Source of the DNA: Azoarcus sp. TTM-91
Lineage (GTDB): Bacteria > Pseudomonadota > Gammaproteobacteria > Burkholderiales > Rhodocyclaceae
DNA length: 64,000 bases
Reading direction: 5' to 3'
Assembly: GCF_012911025.1 (NCBI RefSeq)
Contig: NZ_WUEI01000014.1
Location: 1 to 64,000, forward strand
Part shown: piece after piece, positions 37,136 to 46,490 of the stretch
How the letters are laid out: the number at the start of each line of letters is the position of its first letter
How positions within the stretch are numbered: position 1 is the stretch's first letter
The notes under the pieces: model-generated
Database searches by the model: none
What the model saw: only the letters and a program-made list of their open reading frames with translations
Told to the model about the DNA's origin: nothing
Made by a program: the position numbers and the translations under genes

Positions 37136-37157
37136 AAAGCCGGCCGGCGCCAGAGAC

Positions 37158-37191
37158 AAGAAAGCCATCCCCAGGGATGGCTTTCTTTTTT
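37158..37191 (+). terminator. Intrinsic terminator of rne
   Basis: A 13-base perfect stem (37158-37170 with 37175-37187) with a CCAG loop runs directly into a T-tract ending at 37191. It lies 22 bases after the rne stop. Confidence 0.9.
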
Positions 37192-37226
37192 GGTTCTTCG
37201 CGCGATCAGAGGGAAGTAGAGGTTGA

Positions 37227-37343
37227 CGGTTCGGAGGCATCAATAACCGCATCAAGGTCATCAAGCGCATGGCCTACGGATTCCGCGACTCAGCCTATTT
37301 CTTCCTGAAGATCAAGGCCGCCTTCCCCGGAAAGGCGCGATAA
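37227..37343 (+). pseudogene. C-terminal remnant of an ISL3-family transposase
   Basis: A 38-codon open stretch, bounded by a TGA just upstream (37224-37226) and a TAA at 37341-37343, reads RFGGINNRIKVIKRMAYGF, then RDSAYFFLKIKAAFPG. The GINNxIKVIKRxAYGFRD block is the hallmark of the extreme C-terminus of ISL3 (IS204/IS1001/IS1096) transposases. The rest of the 400-residue protein and terminal inverted repeats are not visible, so this is the scar of an old insertion or partial deletion. Confidence 0.8.
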
Positions 37344-37390
37344 ACCTCTTTTTTTGGCCGCTTACCTATGCTGCCAGCCGACGCACTCCC

Positions 37391-37861
37391 TCAGGCACTC
37401 TCACGCAAACGGTCGAACAAGCCCTGCACTGCGTTCTCGCACATGTTCAGCACCAGGTCGAAACCGGTCGGCCCCCCGTAATAAGGGTCCGGCACTTCAT
37501 CGAACTCCGAGTTGCGTGCGAAGGACATGAAAAGGGCCAGCTTGGGGCGATACACAGCGGGAGCGACCCGCTCCATGGACTGCAGATGGCTGCGGTCCAT
37601 GGCCAGCAGCAGATCGAAGCGCTGGAAATCGGCGGGATCCAGCTTGCGTGCGCGCAGACCGGAGAGATCGTAGCCACGCGCCGCCGCAACCTTCTGCGAG
37701 CGCGGGTCCGGCGCCTCGCCGGCGTGGTAGCCGTGGGTACCCGCAGAGTCGACTTCGACCAGACCGCTCAGGCCCGTCGTTTCGATGAAATGCCTCGCCA
37801 CGCCCTCCGCGGTGGGGGACCGACAGATGTTCCCCGTGCAGACGAACAAAATCCGCTTCAA
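37391..37861 (-). CDS. Low-molecular-weight protein-tyrosine phosphatase
   Basis: Cytoplasmic phosphatase of 156 residues. The P-loop is Cys8-Thr-Gly-Asn-Ile-Cys-Arg14, followed by SPTAEG; the general acid lies in DPYYGG near residue 122. Such enzymes often counter tyrosine kinases in exopolysaccharide export, but none is nearby; a housekeeping role is equally possible. The start is TTG 37861, because AGGAGG (37868-37873) lies six bases before it; the longer frame from a TTG overlapping the uvrB stop would swallow that site. It follows uvrB by 11 bases and is probably co-transcribed. Confidence 0.92.
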   Translation of the reverse strand: MKRILFVCTGNICRSPTAEGVARHFIETTGLSGLVEVDSAGTHGYHAGEAPDPRSQKVAAARGYDLSGLRARKLDPADFQRFDLLLAMDRSHLQSMERVAPAVYRPKLALFMSFARNSEFDEVPDPYYGGPTGFDLVLNMCENAVQGLFDRLRESA

Positions 37862-37867
37862 GCTCTT

Positions 37868-37873
37868 CCTCCT
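37868..37873 (-). promoter_or_regulatory. Ribosome binding site fixing the TTG start of the tyrosine phosphatase
   Basis: Perfect AGGAGG on the minus strand, sharing its first base with the last base of the uvrB stop codon and ending six bases before TTG 37861. Confidence 0.75.
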
Positions 37874-39930
37874 CAATTGGTTCCATGCTGGTCGGCGCCG
37901 AAGGCCCGGCTGCGCAGGCGGAACAATTCGTCGCGCGCTGCTGCAGCCTTCTCGAACTCGAGATTGCGCGCATGCTCCTGCATTTCCTTTTCCAGCTTCT
38001 TGATGGCCTTCGCCAGCGCCTTCTCGTCCATTGCCGCGTAGTCGGCCCGCGCCTCCTCCGCGACCAGCGCCTGCTTCTCGTCATTCGCTGCGTATACGCC
38101 GTCGATGATGTCCTTGATGCGCTTGCTTACCGTCTTGGGCACGATACCGTGCGCTTCGTTGAACTCGATCTGCTTGCTCCGCCGGCGTTCGGTTTCCTGC
38201 ATGGCCGCGCGCATGGAGTCGGTTATACGGTCTGCATAGAGTATCGCGGTCCCGTTGATGTGCCGGGCAGCACGCCCTATGGTCTGGATGAGCGAGCGCA
38301 CCGAACGCAGGAAGCCTTCCTTGTCCGCATCCAGGATCGCGACCAGCGACACCTCCGGGATGTCCAGCCCTTCACGCAGCAGGTTGATGCCCACCAGTAC
38401 GTCGAACTGGCCAAGGCGCAGATCGCGGATGATCTCCACCCGCTCCACCGTATCAATGTCCGAGTGCAGGTAGCGCACCCGGATCCCGTTCTCCGCCAGA
38501 TAGTCGGTCAGATCCTCGGCCATGCGCTTGGTCAGCACCGTGACCAGCACCCGCTCGTTCACCGCTATACGCCGGCGCACCTGAGACAACAGGTCATCCA
38601 CCTGGGTGGTCGCGGGCCGCAGCTCGACAATGGGATCGATCAAACCCGTCGGCCGTACCACCTGCTCCACCACCTGCCCCTGGTTGGCTTCCTCGTAGGC
38701 GGCGGGGGTGGCGGAGACGAACACCGTCTGCGGCATCAGGCGCTCGAACTCCTCGAAGCGCAGCGGGCGGTTGTCCAGCGCGGACGGCAGCCGGAAGCCG
38801 TACTCGACCAGGTTCTCCTTGCGCGAACGGTCGCCCTTGTACATGCCGCCCACCTGGGGAATGGTAACGTGCGACTCATCCACGAACAGCAGTGCGTCCC
38901 GCGGCAGATAATCGATCAGGGTGGGCGGCGCTTCGCCGGGCCCGCGGCCTGAAAGATGCCGCGAGTAGTTCTCGATTCCCTTGCAAAAACCCATCTCGTT
39001 GAGCATTTCCAGGTCGAAGCGGGTGCGCTGCTCGATGCGCTGGGCCTCGACCAGCTTGCCCTCCCGCTGGAAACGCCCTACTCGCTCGGTCAGCTCCTCC
39101 TTGATTGCCTCTATCGCCTTCAGCACGGTGGTGCGCGGCGTCACGTAGTGGCTGGAGGGATAGACGGTGAAACGGGCCAGCTTCTGCCGCAGATGGCCGG
39201 TCAGCGGATCGAACAGCGTAAGGTGCTCGATCTCGTCGTCGAACATGTCTATGCGCACCGCCAGCTCGGCGTTTTCCGCCGGAAAGACGTCGATCACATC
39301 GCCGCGGACGCGGAAGGTGCCGCGACGGAAGTCGATGTCTGCCCGGGTGTATTGCATGGCCACCAGCCTGGCGATCAGGTCGCGGTGGGCGATACGCTCG
39401 CCTTCGCGCAGGTGCAGCACCATCGAGTGGTAGTCCACCGGGTCACCGATGCCGTAAATGCAGGACACAGTGGCTACGATGACTACGTCCCGCCGCTCCA
39501 TCAGGCTCTTGGTGGCCGACAGGCGCATCTGCTCGATGTGCTCGTTGATCGACGAATCCTTCTCGATGAAGAGATCCCTCGACGGCACATAGGCTTCCGG
39601 CTGGTAATAGTCGTAGTAGCTGACGAAGTACTCGACCGCGTTCTCCGGCAGGAATTCGCGGAACTCCGCATACAGCTGCGCGGCGAGCGTCTTGTTCGGC
39701 GCCAGCACCAGCGCCGGGCGGCCCATGCGCGCGATCACGTTGGCCATGGTGTAAGTCTTTCCCGAGCCCGTCACGCCAAGCAGGGTCTGGAACATCAGCC
39801 CGTCGGCCACGCCCTCGGTCAGCAGGCGGATGGCTTCGGGCTGATCGCCCGCGGGCGGAAAGGGTTCGTGCAAACGGAAGGGGCTGCCCTCGAAGGTCAC
39901 CACGCGGGCACTGCCTGCTGGGGTCGTCAT
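37873..39930 (-). CDS. uvrB: Excinuclease ABC subunit B
   Basis: Central damage-verification helicase of nucleotide excision repair. It has 685 residues. Walker A GVTGSGKT (52-59), the damage-wedging beta-hairpin [12 protein letters not shown], helicase motifs through [13 protein letters not shown] and QTIGRAARH, and a C-terminal UVR motif ([20 protein letters not shown]) that binds UvrC. ATG 39930 is preceded by no strong Shine-Dalgarno but starts right at the conserved F[16 protein letters not shown] region; upstream frame is the aspC leader. No clear LexA box was found upstream. The phosphatase gene follows. Confidence 0.96.
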   Translation of the reverse strand: MTTPAGSARVVTFEGSPFRLHEPFPPAGDQPEAIRLLTEGVADGLMFQTLLGVTGSGKTYTMANVIARMGRPALVLAPNKTLAAQLYAEFREFLPENAVEYFVSYYDYYQPEAYVPSRDLFIEKDSSINEHIEQMRLSATKSLMERRDVVIVATVSCIYGIGDPVDYHSMVLHLREGERIAHRDLIARLVAMQYTRADIDFRRGTFRVRGDVIDVFPAENAELAVRIDMFDDEIEHLTLFDPLTGHLRQKLARFTVYPSSHYVTPRTTVLKAIEAIKEELTERVGRFQREGKLVEAQRIEQRTRFDLEMLNEMGFCKGIENYSRHLSGRGPGEAPPTLIDYLPRDALLFVDESHVTIPQVGGMYKGDRSRKENLVEYGFRLPSALDNRPLRFEEFERLMPQTVFVSATPAAYEEANQGQVVEQVVRPTGLIDPIVELRPATTQVDDLLSQVRRRIAVNERVLVTVLTKRMAEDLTDYLAENGIRVRYLHSDIDTVERVEIIRDLRLGQFDVLVGINLLREGLDIPEVSLVAILDADKEGFLRSVRSLIQTIGRAARHINGTAILYADRITDSMRAAMQETERRRSKQIEFNEAHGIVPKTVSKRIKDIIDGVYAANDEKQALVAEEARADYAAMDEKALAKAIKKLEKEMQEHARNLEFEKAAAARDELFRLRSRAFGADQHGTN

Positions 39931-40071
39931 GCTAGAATTCCCGTTTCCTTCGGCCTGATTTTCCAACTCGGAAAGGCGGCCAAAACATTGATTATTTCCC
40001 AAATCGCGGCACAAGGCACGACCGTGGTCGTCCCAGCCCCGCGACGAACCGCAAGAGCAACTGGAGTCGAC

Positions 40072-41280
40072 ATGTCCGCATCGATCTTCGCCGCCGTCGA
40101 AATGGCGCCCCGTGACCCGATTCTTGGCCTCAACGAGGCCTTCGCCGCCGACACCCGCGCGGAGAAGGTGAACCTCGGGGTCGGCGTCTATTACGACGAC
40201 AACGGCAAGATCCCGCTGCTGGCAGCCGTGCGTGCTGCCGAGAAGGCGCGCCTGGAAGCCATGCCCGCCCGCGGCTACCAGCCCATCGAGGGCGCCGTCG
40301 CTTACAACACCGGCGTGCAGAACCTGCTGTTCGGCAAGGATTCCGCACTGCTGGCCAACGGCCAGGTCGTCACCATCGAAGCGCTGGGCGGCACCGGCGC
40401 ACTGAAGGTCGGCGCGGACTATCTGAAGCGCCTGCTGCCGGGCTCTACCGTCTACATCTCCGATCCGAGCTGGGAAAACCACCGCGCCCTGTTCGAATCC
40501 GCCGGTTTCCCGGTCGAAACCTACCCGTACTACGAGGCCTCCACCCGTGGCGTGGATTTCGCCGCGATGAAGGCCAAGCTGGAGAGCCTGCCCGCCGGCG
40601 CCATCGTCGTCCTGCACGCCTGCTGCCACAACCCCACCGGCGCTGACCTCAGCGACGCGCAGTGGGATGACGTGGTTGCTGCCTGCCGCAGCCGTGGCCT
40701 GATCCCCTTCCTGGACATGGCTTACCAGGGTTTCGCCGATGGCATCGAGGCAGATGCGGTTGCCGTGCGCGCTTTCTCCGCTAGCGGCCTGCAGTTCTTC
40801 ATCTCCTCCTCCTTCTCCAAGAGCTTCTCCCTGTACGGCGAGCGCGTGGGTGCGCTGTCAGTCGTCACCTCCAGCAAGGAAGAGAGCGGCCGCGTGCTGT
40901 CGCAGATCAAGCGGGTGATCCGCACCAACTACTCCAACCCGCCGACCCACGGCGGCGCGGTGGTTGCCGCGGTGTTGAATTCCCCCGAACTGCGTCAACA
41001 ATGGGAAGACGAACTGGCCGGCATGCGCGATCGCATCCGCGCCATGCGTACCGGCTTGGTTGAGGCGCTGAAGGCCGAAGGTGTGGCGCAGGATTTTTCC
41101 TTCGTGATCAAGCAGCGTGGCATGTTCTCCTACACCGGGCTGTCCGCTGCGCAAGTGGAGCGGCTGAAGAACGAGTTCGGCATCTATGCGGTCTCTACCG
41201 GCCGCATCTGCCTGGCCGCGCTGAACAACAAGAACCTGGGCTACGTGGCCAAGGCCATCGCTACCGTCGTGAAGCCCTGA
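40072..41280 (+). CDS. Aromatic amino acid/aspartate aminotransferase (class I)
   Basis: PLP enzyme swapping amino groups between aspartate or aromatic amino acids and 2-oxoglutarate. It has 402 residues, the AspC/TyrB length. PLP is held by Lys250 in [16 protein letters not shown]; substrate-binding elements include [14 protein letters not shown] near the start, ACCHNPTG in the middle and [10 protein letters not shown] near the end. AspC and TyrB cannot be told apart by eye, so no symbol is given. ATG 40072 starts the conserved N-terminus; it is divergent from uvrB with a 141-base gap. The tRNA-Asn promoter follows 37 bases after the stop. Confidence 0.93.
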   Translation: MSASIFAAVEMAPRDPILGLNEAFAADTRAEKVNLGVGVYYDDNGKIPLLAAVRAAEKARLEAMPARGYQPIEGAVAYNTGVQNLLFGKDSALLANGQVVTIEALGGTGALKVGADYLKRLLPGSTVYISDPSWENHRALFESAGFPVETYPYYEASTRGVDFAAMKAKLESLPAGAIVVLHACCHNPTGADLSDAQWDDVVAACRSRGLIPFLDMAYQGFADGIEADAVAVRAFSASGLQFFISSSFSKSFSLYGERVGALSVVTSSKEESGRVLSQIKRVIRTNYSNPPTHGGAVVAAVLNSPELRQQWEDELAGMRDRIRAMRTGLVEALKAEGVAQDFSFVIKQRGMFSYTGLSAAQVERLKNEFGIYAVSTGRICLAALNNKNLGYVAKAIATVVKP

Positions 41281-41317
41281 AACAGAGGTTCTCCTGCAGA
41301 AAAATCGCACGGAGAAC

Positions 41318-41346
41318 TTGACGGGAGGCCGCGTCATGCCTAGAAT
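41318..41346 (+). promoter_or_regulatory. Sigma-70 promoter of the tRNA-Asn pair
   Basis: TTGACG (41318-41323), 17-base spacer, TAGAAT (41341-41346), followed by a GC-rich discriminator GCGCGGC, as typical for stringently controlled stable-RNA promoters. The first tRNA begins 12 bases after the -10. Confidence 0.85.
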
Positions 41347-41358
41347 GCGCGGCTCTGT

Positions 41359-41434
41359 TCCTCGATAGCTCAGTCGGTAGAGCGCCGGACTGTTAATCCG
41401 TAGGTCCCTGGTTCGAGCCCAGGTCGAGGAGCCA
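41359..41434 (+). tRNA. tRNA-Asn (GTT), copy 1
   Basis: A 76-base cloverleaf: acceptor TCCTCGA paired with TCGAGGA, D-arm GCTCAG, anticodon loop CTGTTAATC (GTT), T-loop GTTCGAG, and encoded CCA. It is identical to copy 2 at 41517-41592, separated by 82 bases. Confidence 0.97.
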
Positions 41435-41516
41435 AAAATTGCGTTTCAGCGAGTGATCAGGCTGGGACAAAGAAGTGAAGCTGCGGGCATCTGCCTTGCA
41501 GGAGAGTTTGAGTAGT

Positions 41517-41592
41517 TCCTCGATAGCTCAGTCGGTAGAGCGCCGGACTGTTAATCCGTAGGTCCCTGGTTCGAGCCCAGGTCGAGGAGCCA
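41517..41592 (+). tRNA. tRNA-Asn (GTT), copy 2
   Basis: Base-for-base copy of 41359-41434 with encoded CCA. No separate promoter is seen in the 82-base spacer, so both probably come from one transcript ending at 41628-41669. Confidence 0.97.
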
Positions 41593-41627
41593 AGCATTAA
41601 AGCGGCTGTGTCATATAGCTGCTGCCG

Positions 41628-41669
41628 GGCCGGGATCTTCGCGCATTGCCGCGAGATGCCGGCCTTTTT
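41628..41669 (+). terminator. Terminator of the tRNA-Asn transcript
   Basis: GGCCGG (41628-41633) pairs with CCGGCC (41659-41664), with an inner ATC/GAT and CGCG/CGCG stem, followed by five T. It lies 35 bases after the second tRNA. Confidence 0.7.
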
Positions 41670-41744
41670 CATTCTGGCCGGCGTTCAACGGTTCCCGCCC
41701 GCGCCCTGCCTGACCAGCGCTTCAGGAGGGCCGCCCGACGGCTC

Positions 41745-44700
41745 CTACTCTCGCCCTTTGGGCGCGCCTGCGATCAGCAGCTTCAGTTCTTCAATATCCA
41801 GCGGCTTCACGAGGTGGGCATCGAAGCCCGCCTCCTGCACCTTCTTCCGGTCTTTCTCCCGGCCCCAGCCGGTGGAGGCCACCAGCAGCGCCTGCCGTCC
41901 CCATTTTTCCGCACGGATCGCGCGCGCGACCTCCAGGCCGCTCAGATCCGGCAACCCCAGATCCAGCACGATCACCTCAGGCTGCAACTCGCTGGCCATG
42001 CGCAGCGCCTCCCTGCCGCTGGAGGCCGTGGCCACCTCGTGCCTGTCGAGCAGGCGGGCGACAGCCCAGATCGCATCAGCATTGTCGTCCACCAGCAGCA
42101 CGCGGCGCTTGCCGCCGACGGCGATGTGCTGGTCCGCCGCGCTTTCTTCCTCGGCGCTCCTCACGGTGAGGGGAAACTCGACGATGAAGCGGCTGCCCAG
42201 CCCTTTGCCCGCACTCTCCCCCCGCACGCTGCCGCCGTGCAATTGCACGATGCTGCGCACCAGAGCCAGCCCGATACCCAGGCCATGGGGGCTGCGGCTG
42301 CCGGCATCCGGACTCTGGGAGAACATTTCGAACATCTGCTCCACCGCATCCGGCTCCATGCCGATTCCGTTATCTTCCACGGCGATAACCAGGCGGTCGC
42401 CAGCCCGCTCCGCCGAGAGCTTGATGCAACCGCACTCGGGCGTGTACTTCGCGGCGTTGGTGAGCAGGTTTGCGAGAACCTGGCTGAGGCGGACAGGGTC
42501 CGCGTACAAGGTGATGGCTTCTCCGGGCAGCCTGACCTCCAACTCGTGCCCGGCTGCGTCGATGACGTGCCTTGCCGTCTCCAGCGCCGACTCGACGACA
42601 TGCGCAAAACGCACCCAGCGCTTTTGCAGCGCCAAGCGCCCCAGCCGCAGGCGGGAGACATCCAGCAGATCGTCCAGCAGCACCTTCATCGCCTGGGTCT
42701 GGCGGCGGACGATGAGGACGGCGTTATCCCGCTTTTCGGCATCCACGCCATTGCGGCTGAGCACCTCCGAGGCGCTGCTGATGGAGGCCAGCGGGTTGCG
42801 CAGCTCGTGCGAAAGCACCGCCAGGAAGCGGTCCTTCGCTTCGTCGGCGGCCTGCAGGGCGGCGGTGGCGTTTTCGTTCTCCTTCAGCGCCGCCAGCAGT
42901 TCCGCACGGCTCTCCTCCAGCGCCTGCTGGGCCGCGCGCTGCTCGCTCTGATCGCGCAGGATCTTGACGAAGCCAACCGCCTGGCCGGAGTTGTCGTGCA
43001 TCGGCATCAGTGCGCCGCTGGCCCAGAAACGCCGGCCGTCCTTGCATTCGTGCAAGCGGTCATCGGACACGCCGTCGCAGTGCAGCGCCTGCTCCGCTTC
43101 CGCTGCCGGTGCGCCGGCAGCACGGTCTTCCTCGGTGAAGATCATGTCCACCAGCTGGCCGACCGCATCCGCCTCGCTGTAACCCAGCAATCGCTCGGCG
43201 CCGGTGCTCCAGGTGGTGATGCGGCGTTCGAGGTCGGTGGAGAAGATGGCGTATTCGACCGCGTTCTCCACGATCAGGCGCAGCTTCTCGGTGCTGTCCC
43301 GCAAGGCGTCCTCCGCATGCTTGCGCTCGCTGACATCGCTGCAGACGGCGAGGTAGGACATCGGCCGGCCATCGGCGTCGGCAAGGGAGTTCATGCTGTT
43401 GTGCAGCCAGATGATGCTGCCGTCCTTGCGCAGGCAACGTGTCTCCACCTGAAAGGATTCACCGTTGCTCGCCAGCTTCTCCATCAGCCCGGCACTCCGC
43501 TCCCTGTCCTGCGGATGCACAAGGTCCAGCAGCGGCACCCCCACCAGCTCGTCCTGCGTGTAGCCGAGCAGATCGCTGTAGCAGCGATTGGAGAAGGTGA
43601 TCCGCCTTTGCAGATCCACCTGCACCACGCCCACCGTTGCCTGATTGACGATGGCGCTGAAACGCTCTTCCGAGCGCCGCAATGCTTCCCTCCCCTGCTT
43701 GCGGTCCGAGATGTCCACGAAGGTGAGCACCACGCCGGCGATCCGGTCGTCCAGCGTGCGATAGGGCAGCACCCGCACCAGATACCAGTTCCCGCCCGCT
43801 TCATCGACCTCACGCTCTATCGGCGTGAGGCGCTCCAGCACCTTGCGGGCGTCTTCGGCCAGTTCCGGGTAATGCAGCTGGGTGCGCAGGTGGCCGAGCG
43901 GGCGGCCGACGTCGGTCGCGATGAGATTGAACAGACCGACCGCTGACGGCGTGTAGCGGGTGATGCGCAGTTCGCGGTCCAGGAATACGGTGGCGATCGC
44001 GGTGGCATCCATCAGGTTCTGGATATCGCTGTTCGCATTGCCGAGCTCCTCCACCTTGCTCTTCAGCTCATGATTGACGGTGGTGAGTTCCTCGTTGATC
44101 GACTGCAATTCCTCGCGGTTGGTCTCCAACTCCTCGGTGGCGGAGCGCAGTTCCTCGTTCATCGCCTGCAGCTCTTCGTTGCTGGCCTTCAGTTCCTCGG
44201 TGGACGCCTCGTACTGTTCCACGGTGTCGCGCAGATGGGTCTTCAGCCGCTCCACTTCCCTATCCAGCTGATCCGCGACCGTGTCCGTCTCCGGCCGGGA
44301 GCGCTGCGGGGTCGCCGGCGATAACTCAACCAGTTCCGCAACATTCGGCAGGGCGTGCATCACCACCACCAGGAAACCGGGTGCCACATCTGTCATCGGC
44401 CGGACTTCGATGGCCAGATGCACGGTGTCGCCGTCGAACTCCAGGGTTGCCGGTCGGACGCGCGCCGGCAAGCCGGTGTTGGAAGCCTGATAGAGCGCGC
44501 CCCTCAGCTCGATCCGCAACGCCGGATGGATGAGACGCAGCAGGTTGCGGGTGAGCTCGCCGCCGCTGAACTTCAGGTAGCGCCCGGCGGTAGCCGACAT
44601 ATGGACGATCTCGTGCTCCGCATCCACTAGCAGCGAGGGCGGCGAAATGTGCTCCAGCAGCTTGAGGTGGACCTCCGCCCAGGACAGGGTGCGGCCCTCC

Positions 44701-46352
44701 ACCTGGAAGGCGGTGCGGGTGCGCTCCACGCCGCTGCGGATGGCGGCCGCGTAGGGAATCACCGGCCCGGAGCGGGCGGCGGTCTGCGCCTCCATGGCGA
44801 GCGTCAGGGTGTTGGAGCCGGTGGGAATCTGCAGGCCGCCATGAGGCACCTGGCGCTGGGCGTAGAGGCGGAACTTCTTGTCGATCACGGCAAAGTGGAC
44901 GTTGCCGTCCTCCACCGATTCGGAGGAGCCGAGGAACAGCGTGCCACCGGGCAGGAGCGCGAAATTGAAGGTATCCAGCACCCGCGCCTGTGCCTCGCGG
45001 TTCAGGTAAATGAGCAGGTTGCGGCAGGACACCAGGTCCAGCCGCGAGAAAGGCGAATCCCGCAGCACGTCGTGTACCGCGAACAGCACCGTCTCCCGCA
45101 GTTCCCTGCGTACCCGGTAGCCCCGGTGTTCCTTGACGAAGTAACGCCGCAGCCGCTCGTCCGAGACGTCCGCCTCTATGGTCGTGGGATAGATCCCTTC
45201 CCGCGCCACCCGGATGGCGTCGTCATCGAGATCGGTGCCGAAGACCTGGATCACCGGCGGCGCCTCCAGCGTGCGGGCGAACTCAGCCAGCAGGATGGCC
45301 AGCGAATAGGCTTCCTCACCGGTGGCGCAGCCGGCCACCCAGACGCGCACCGTGTCCGACGCCGTCTTGCCGAAGAACAGCCGCGGCAGGTGGGCTTCCA
45401 GCGTTTCGAAACACTCGCCGTCACGGAAGAAATTGGTGACGCTGATCAACAGATCCTGCAGCAGCGCGCCGGACTCGCCGGGGCGGGTACGCAAGCAGTC
45501 GAGATAACCGGGCAGGCTCTCGATGTTGTTCACCTGCATGCGCCGGCCGATGCGGCGCACGATGGTGGCGCGCTTGTAATCGGAAAAATCCCGGCCAGTG
45601 CGGCTGCGCAGGAAGGTGAGGACGTCGCGCAGCGCGGCCTCATCCACCGTCTCCGGCACCCGCAGTTCGCGCGGCACGGCCGGGTTCTCAGGCGGCAGGC
45701 GGAGATCCTGCTCCAGCCGCAGGTACTGCAGCACCCGGGACGGCATCTGCGCCACCGGCAGCACCCAGTCCACCATGCCGGTGCTGATGGCGGTGCGCGG
45801 CATGCTCGCAACCTGCGCCTCCTCCGGATCCTGGGCGATGGTCAGTCCGCCACGCTCCTTGACTCGCTTGAGACCGATGGCTCCGTCGCCATCCGCACCG
45901 GAAAGCACGATGGCGGTGGCGTGGGGGCCGTGGGAATCCGCCAGCGTGCGGAAGAAAAGATCCACCGCCACATGCTTGTGCCGCTCCTGCGGCAGTTCGG
46001 TGAGCTGCAGCATGCCGTCCATGGAGCGCAAGGCCTTGCCCGGCGGGATCACATAAACCATGTTGGCGCGGATCTTCATCGCCTCCCGCACCTGCACCAC
46101 CGGCATGGAGGTATCCCGCTGCAACAGTTCGGCGAGGCGGCTTTCGTGGTCGGGCGACAAATGCAGCACGACCACGAAAGCCGGCCCCGGCGCATCCGGC
46201 ATGGCTTTGAAGAAGGCCCGCAGCGCCTCGATGCCGCCCGCCGAGCCACCCAGGCCCACCACCGGCAGAAGGCGATATCCGCGCGCCGGCACGCCGTCGC
46301 CCAGTTCCTCGCCTTGATCCTGCTCCACCTGGTCCGGCGTCATTTCATCCAT
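41745..46352 (-). CDS. CheB-CheR-PAS hybrid sensor histidine kinase with C-terminal receiver
   Basis: A single 1535-residue protein with domains in order: CheB methylesterase-like (about 28-215; Ser37 in GLGGSAGG, His in LHLSPDH, Asp in SGADGDGAIG), CheR methyltransferase-like (about 230-500; AGCATGEEAYSLAI for S-adenosylmethionine), a PAS-like part, a long coiled coil (about 720-800, repeats of EELxxxNEEL), three PAS domains, HisKA with His1182 in LSHELRNPL, HATPase (NLLTNAAKY, DNGIGM, GLGIGLALV) and a receiver with Asp1464 in VLDLGLPDLSG. There are no transmembrane helices, so it is cytoplasmic. No chemotaxis genes flank it; signal and target are unknown. ATG 46352 (MDEMTPDQ) is chosen; TTG/GTG starts up to 14 codons upstream exist. 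Confidence 0.92.
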   Translation of the reverse strand: MDEMTPDQVEQDQGEELGDGVPARGYRLLPVVGLGGSAGGIEALRAFFKAMPDAPGPAFVVVLHLSPDHESRLAELLQRDTSMPVVQVREAMKIRANMVYVIPPGKALRSMDGMLQLTELPQERHKHVAVDLFFRTLADSHGPHATAIVLSGADGDGAIGLKRVKERGGLTIAQDPEEAQVASMPRTAISTGMVDWVLPVAQMPSRVLQYLRLEQDLRLPPENPAVPRELRVPETVDEAALRDVLTFLRSRTGRDFSDYKRATIVRRIGRRMQVNNIESLPGYLDCLRTRPGESGALLQDLLISVTNFFRDGECFETLEAHLPRLFFGKTASDTVRVWVAGCATGEEAYSLAILLAEFARTLEAPPVIQVFGTDLDDDAIRVAREGIYPTTIEADVSDERLRRYFVKEHRGYRVRRELRETVLFAVHDVLRDSPFSRLDLVSCRNLLIYLNREAQARVLDTFNFALLPGGTLFLGSSESVEDGNVHFAVIDKKFRLYAQRQVPHGGLQIPTGSNTLTLAMEAQTAARSGPVIPYAAAIRSGVERTRTAFQVEGRTLSWAEVHLKLLEHISPPSLLVDAEHEIVHMSATAGRYLKFSGGELTRNLLRLIHPALRIELRGALYQASNTGLPARVRPATLEFDGDTVHLAIEVRPMTDVAPGFLVVVMHALPNVAELVELSPATPQRSRPETDTVADQLDREVERLKTHLRDTVEQYEASTEELKASNEELQAMNEELRSATEELETNREELQSINEELTTVNHELKSKVEELGNANSDIQNLMDATAIATVFLDRELRITRYTPSAVGLFNLIATDVGRPLGHLRTQLHYPELAEDARKVLERLTPIEREVDEAGGNWYLVRVLPYRTLDDRIAGVVLTFVDISDRKQGREALRRSEERFSAIVNQATVGVVQVDLQRRITFSNRCYSDLLGYTQDELVGVPLLDLVHPQDRERSAGLMEKLASNGESFQVETRCLRKDGSIIWLHNSMNSLADADGRPMSYLAVCSDVSERKHAEDALRDSTEKLRLIVENAVEYAIFSTDLERRITTWSTGAERLLGYSEADAVGQLVDMIFTEEDRAAGAPAAEAEQALHCDGVSDDRLHECKDGRRFWASGALMPMHDNSGQAVGFVKILRDQSEQRAAQQALEESRAELLAALKENENATAALQAADEAKDRFLAVLSHELRNPLASISSASEVLSRNGVDAEKRDNAVLIVRRQTQAMKVLLDDLLDVSRLRLGRLALQKRWVRFAHVVESALETARHVIDAAGHELEVRLPGEAITLYADPVRLSQVLANLLTNAAKYTPECGCIKLSAERAGDRLVIAVEDNGIGMEPDAVEQMFEMFSQSPDAGSRSPHGLGIGLALVRSIVQLHGGSVRGESAGKGLGSRFIVEFPLTVRSAEEESAADQHIAVGGKRRVLLVDDNADAIWAVARLLDRHEVATASSGREALRMASELQPEVIVLDLGLPDLSGLEVARAIRAEKWGRQALLVASTGWGREKDRKKVQEAGFDAHLVKPLDIEELKLLIAGAPKGRE

Positions 46353-46490
46353 GGACTTCCCTGTACCGTGTTTTTTCACGCATCGTGCGGACAAGCGGGA
46401 ATGCTATGGGGACAAGTCCACCCTATGCAACTCGCAGGTCCCCCGTTCCGGCGGCCACCTGCTGCAGGCCCGCCGCCGGAGCCAGTGGCT

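Noticed and set aside
39931-40071. Possible LexA box upstream of uvrB
   Set aside because: No CTG-N10-CAG or close variant of the proteobacterial SOS box was found in the gap.
41288-41317. Inverted repeat GTTCTCC/GGAGAAC after the aminotransferase gene
   Set aside because: The loop is 16 bases and there is no T-run; it overlaps the start of the tRNA-Asn promoter and is likely chance.
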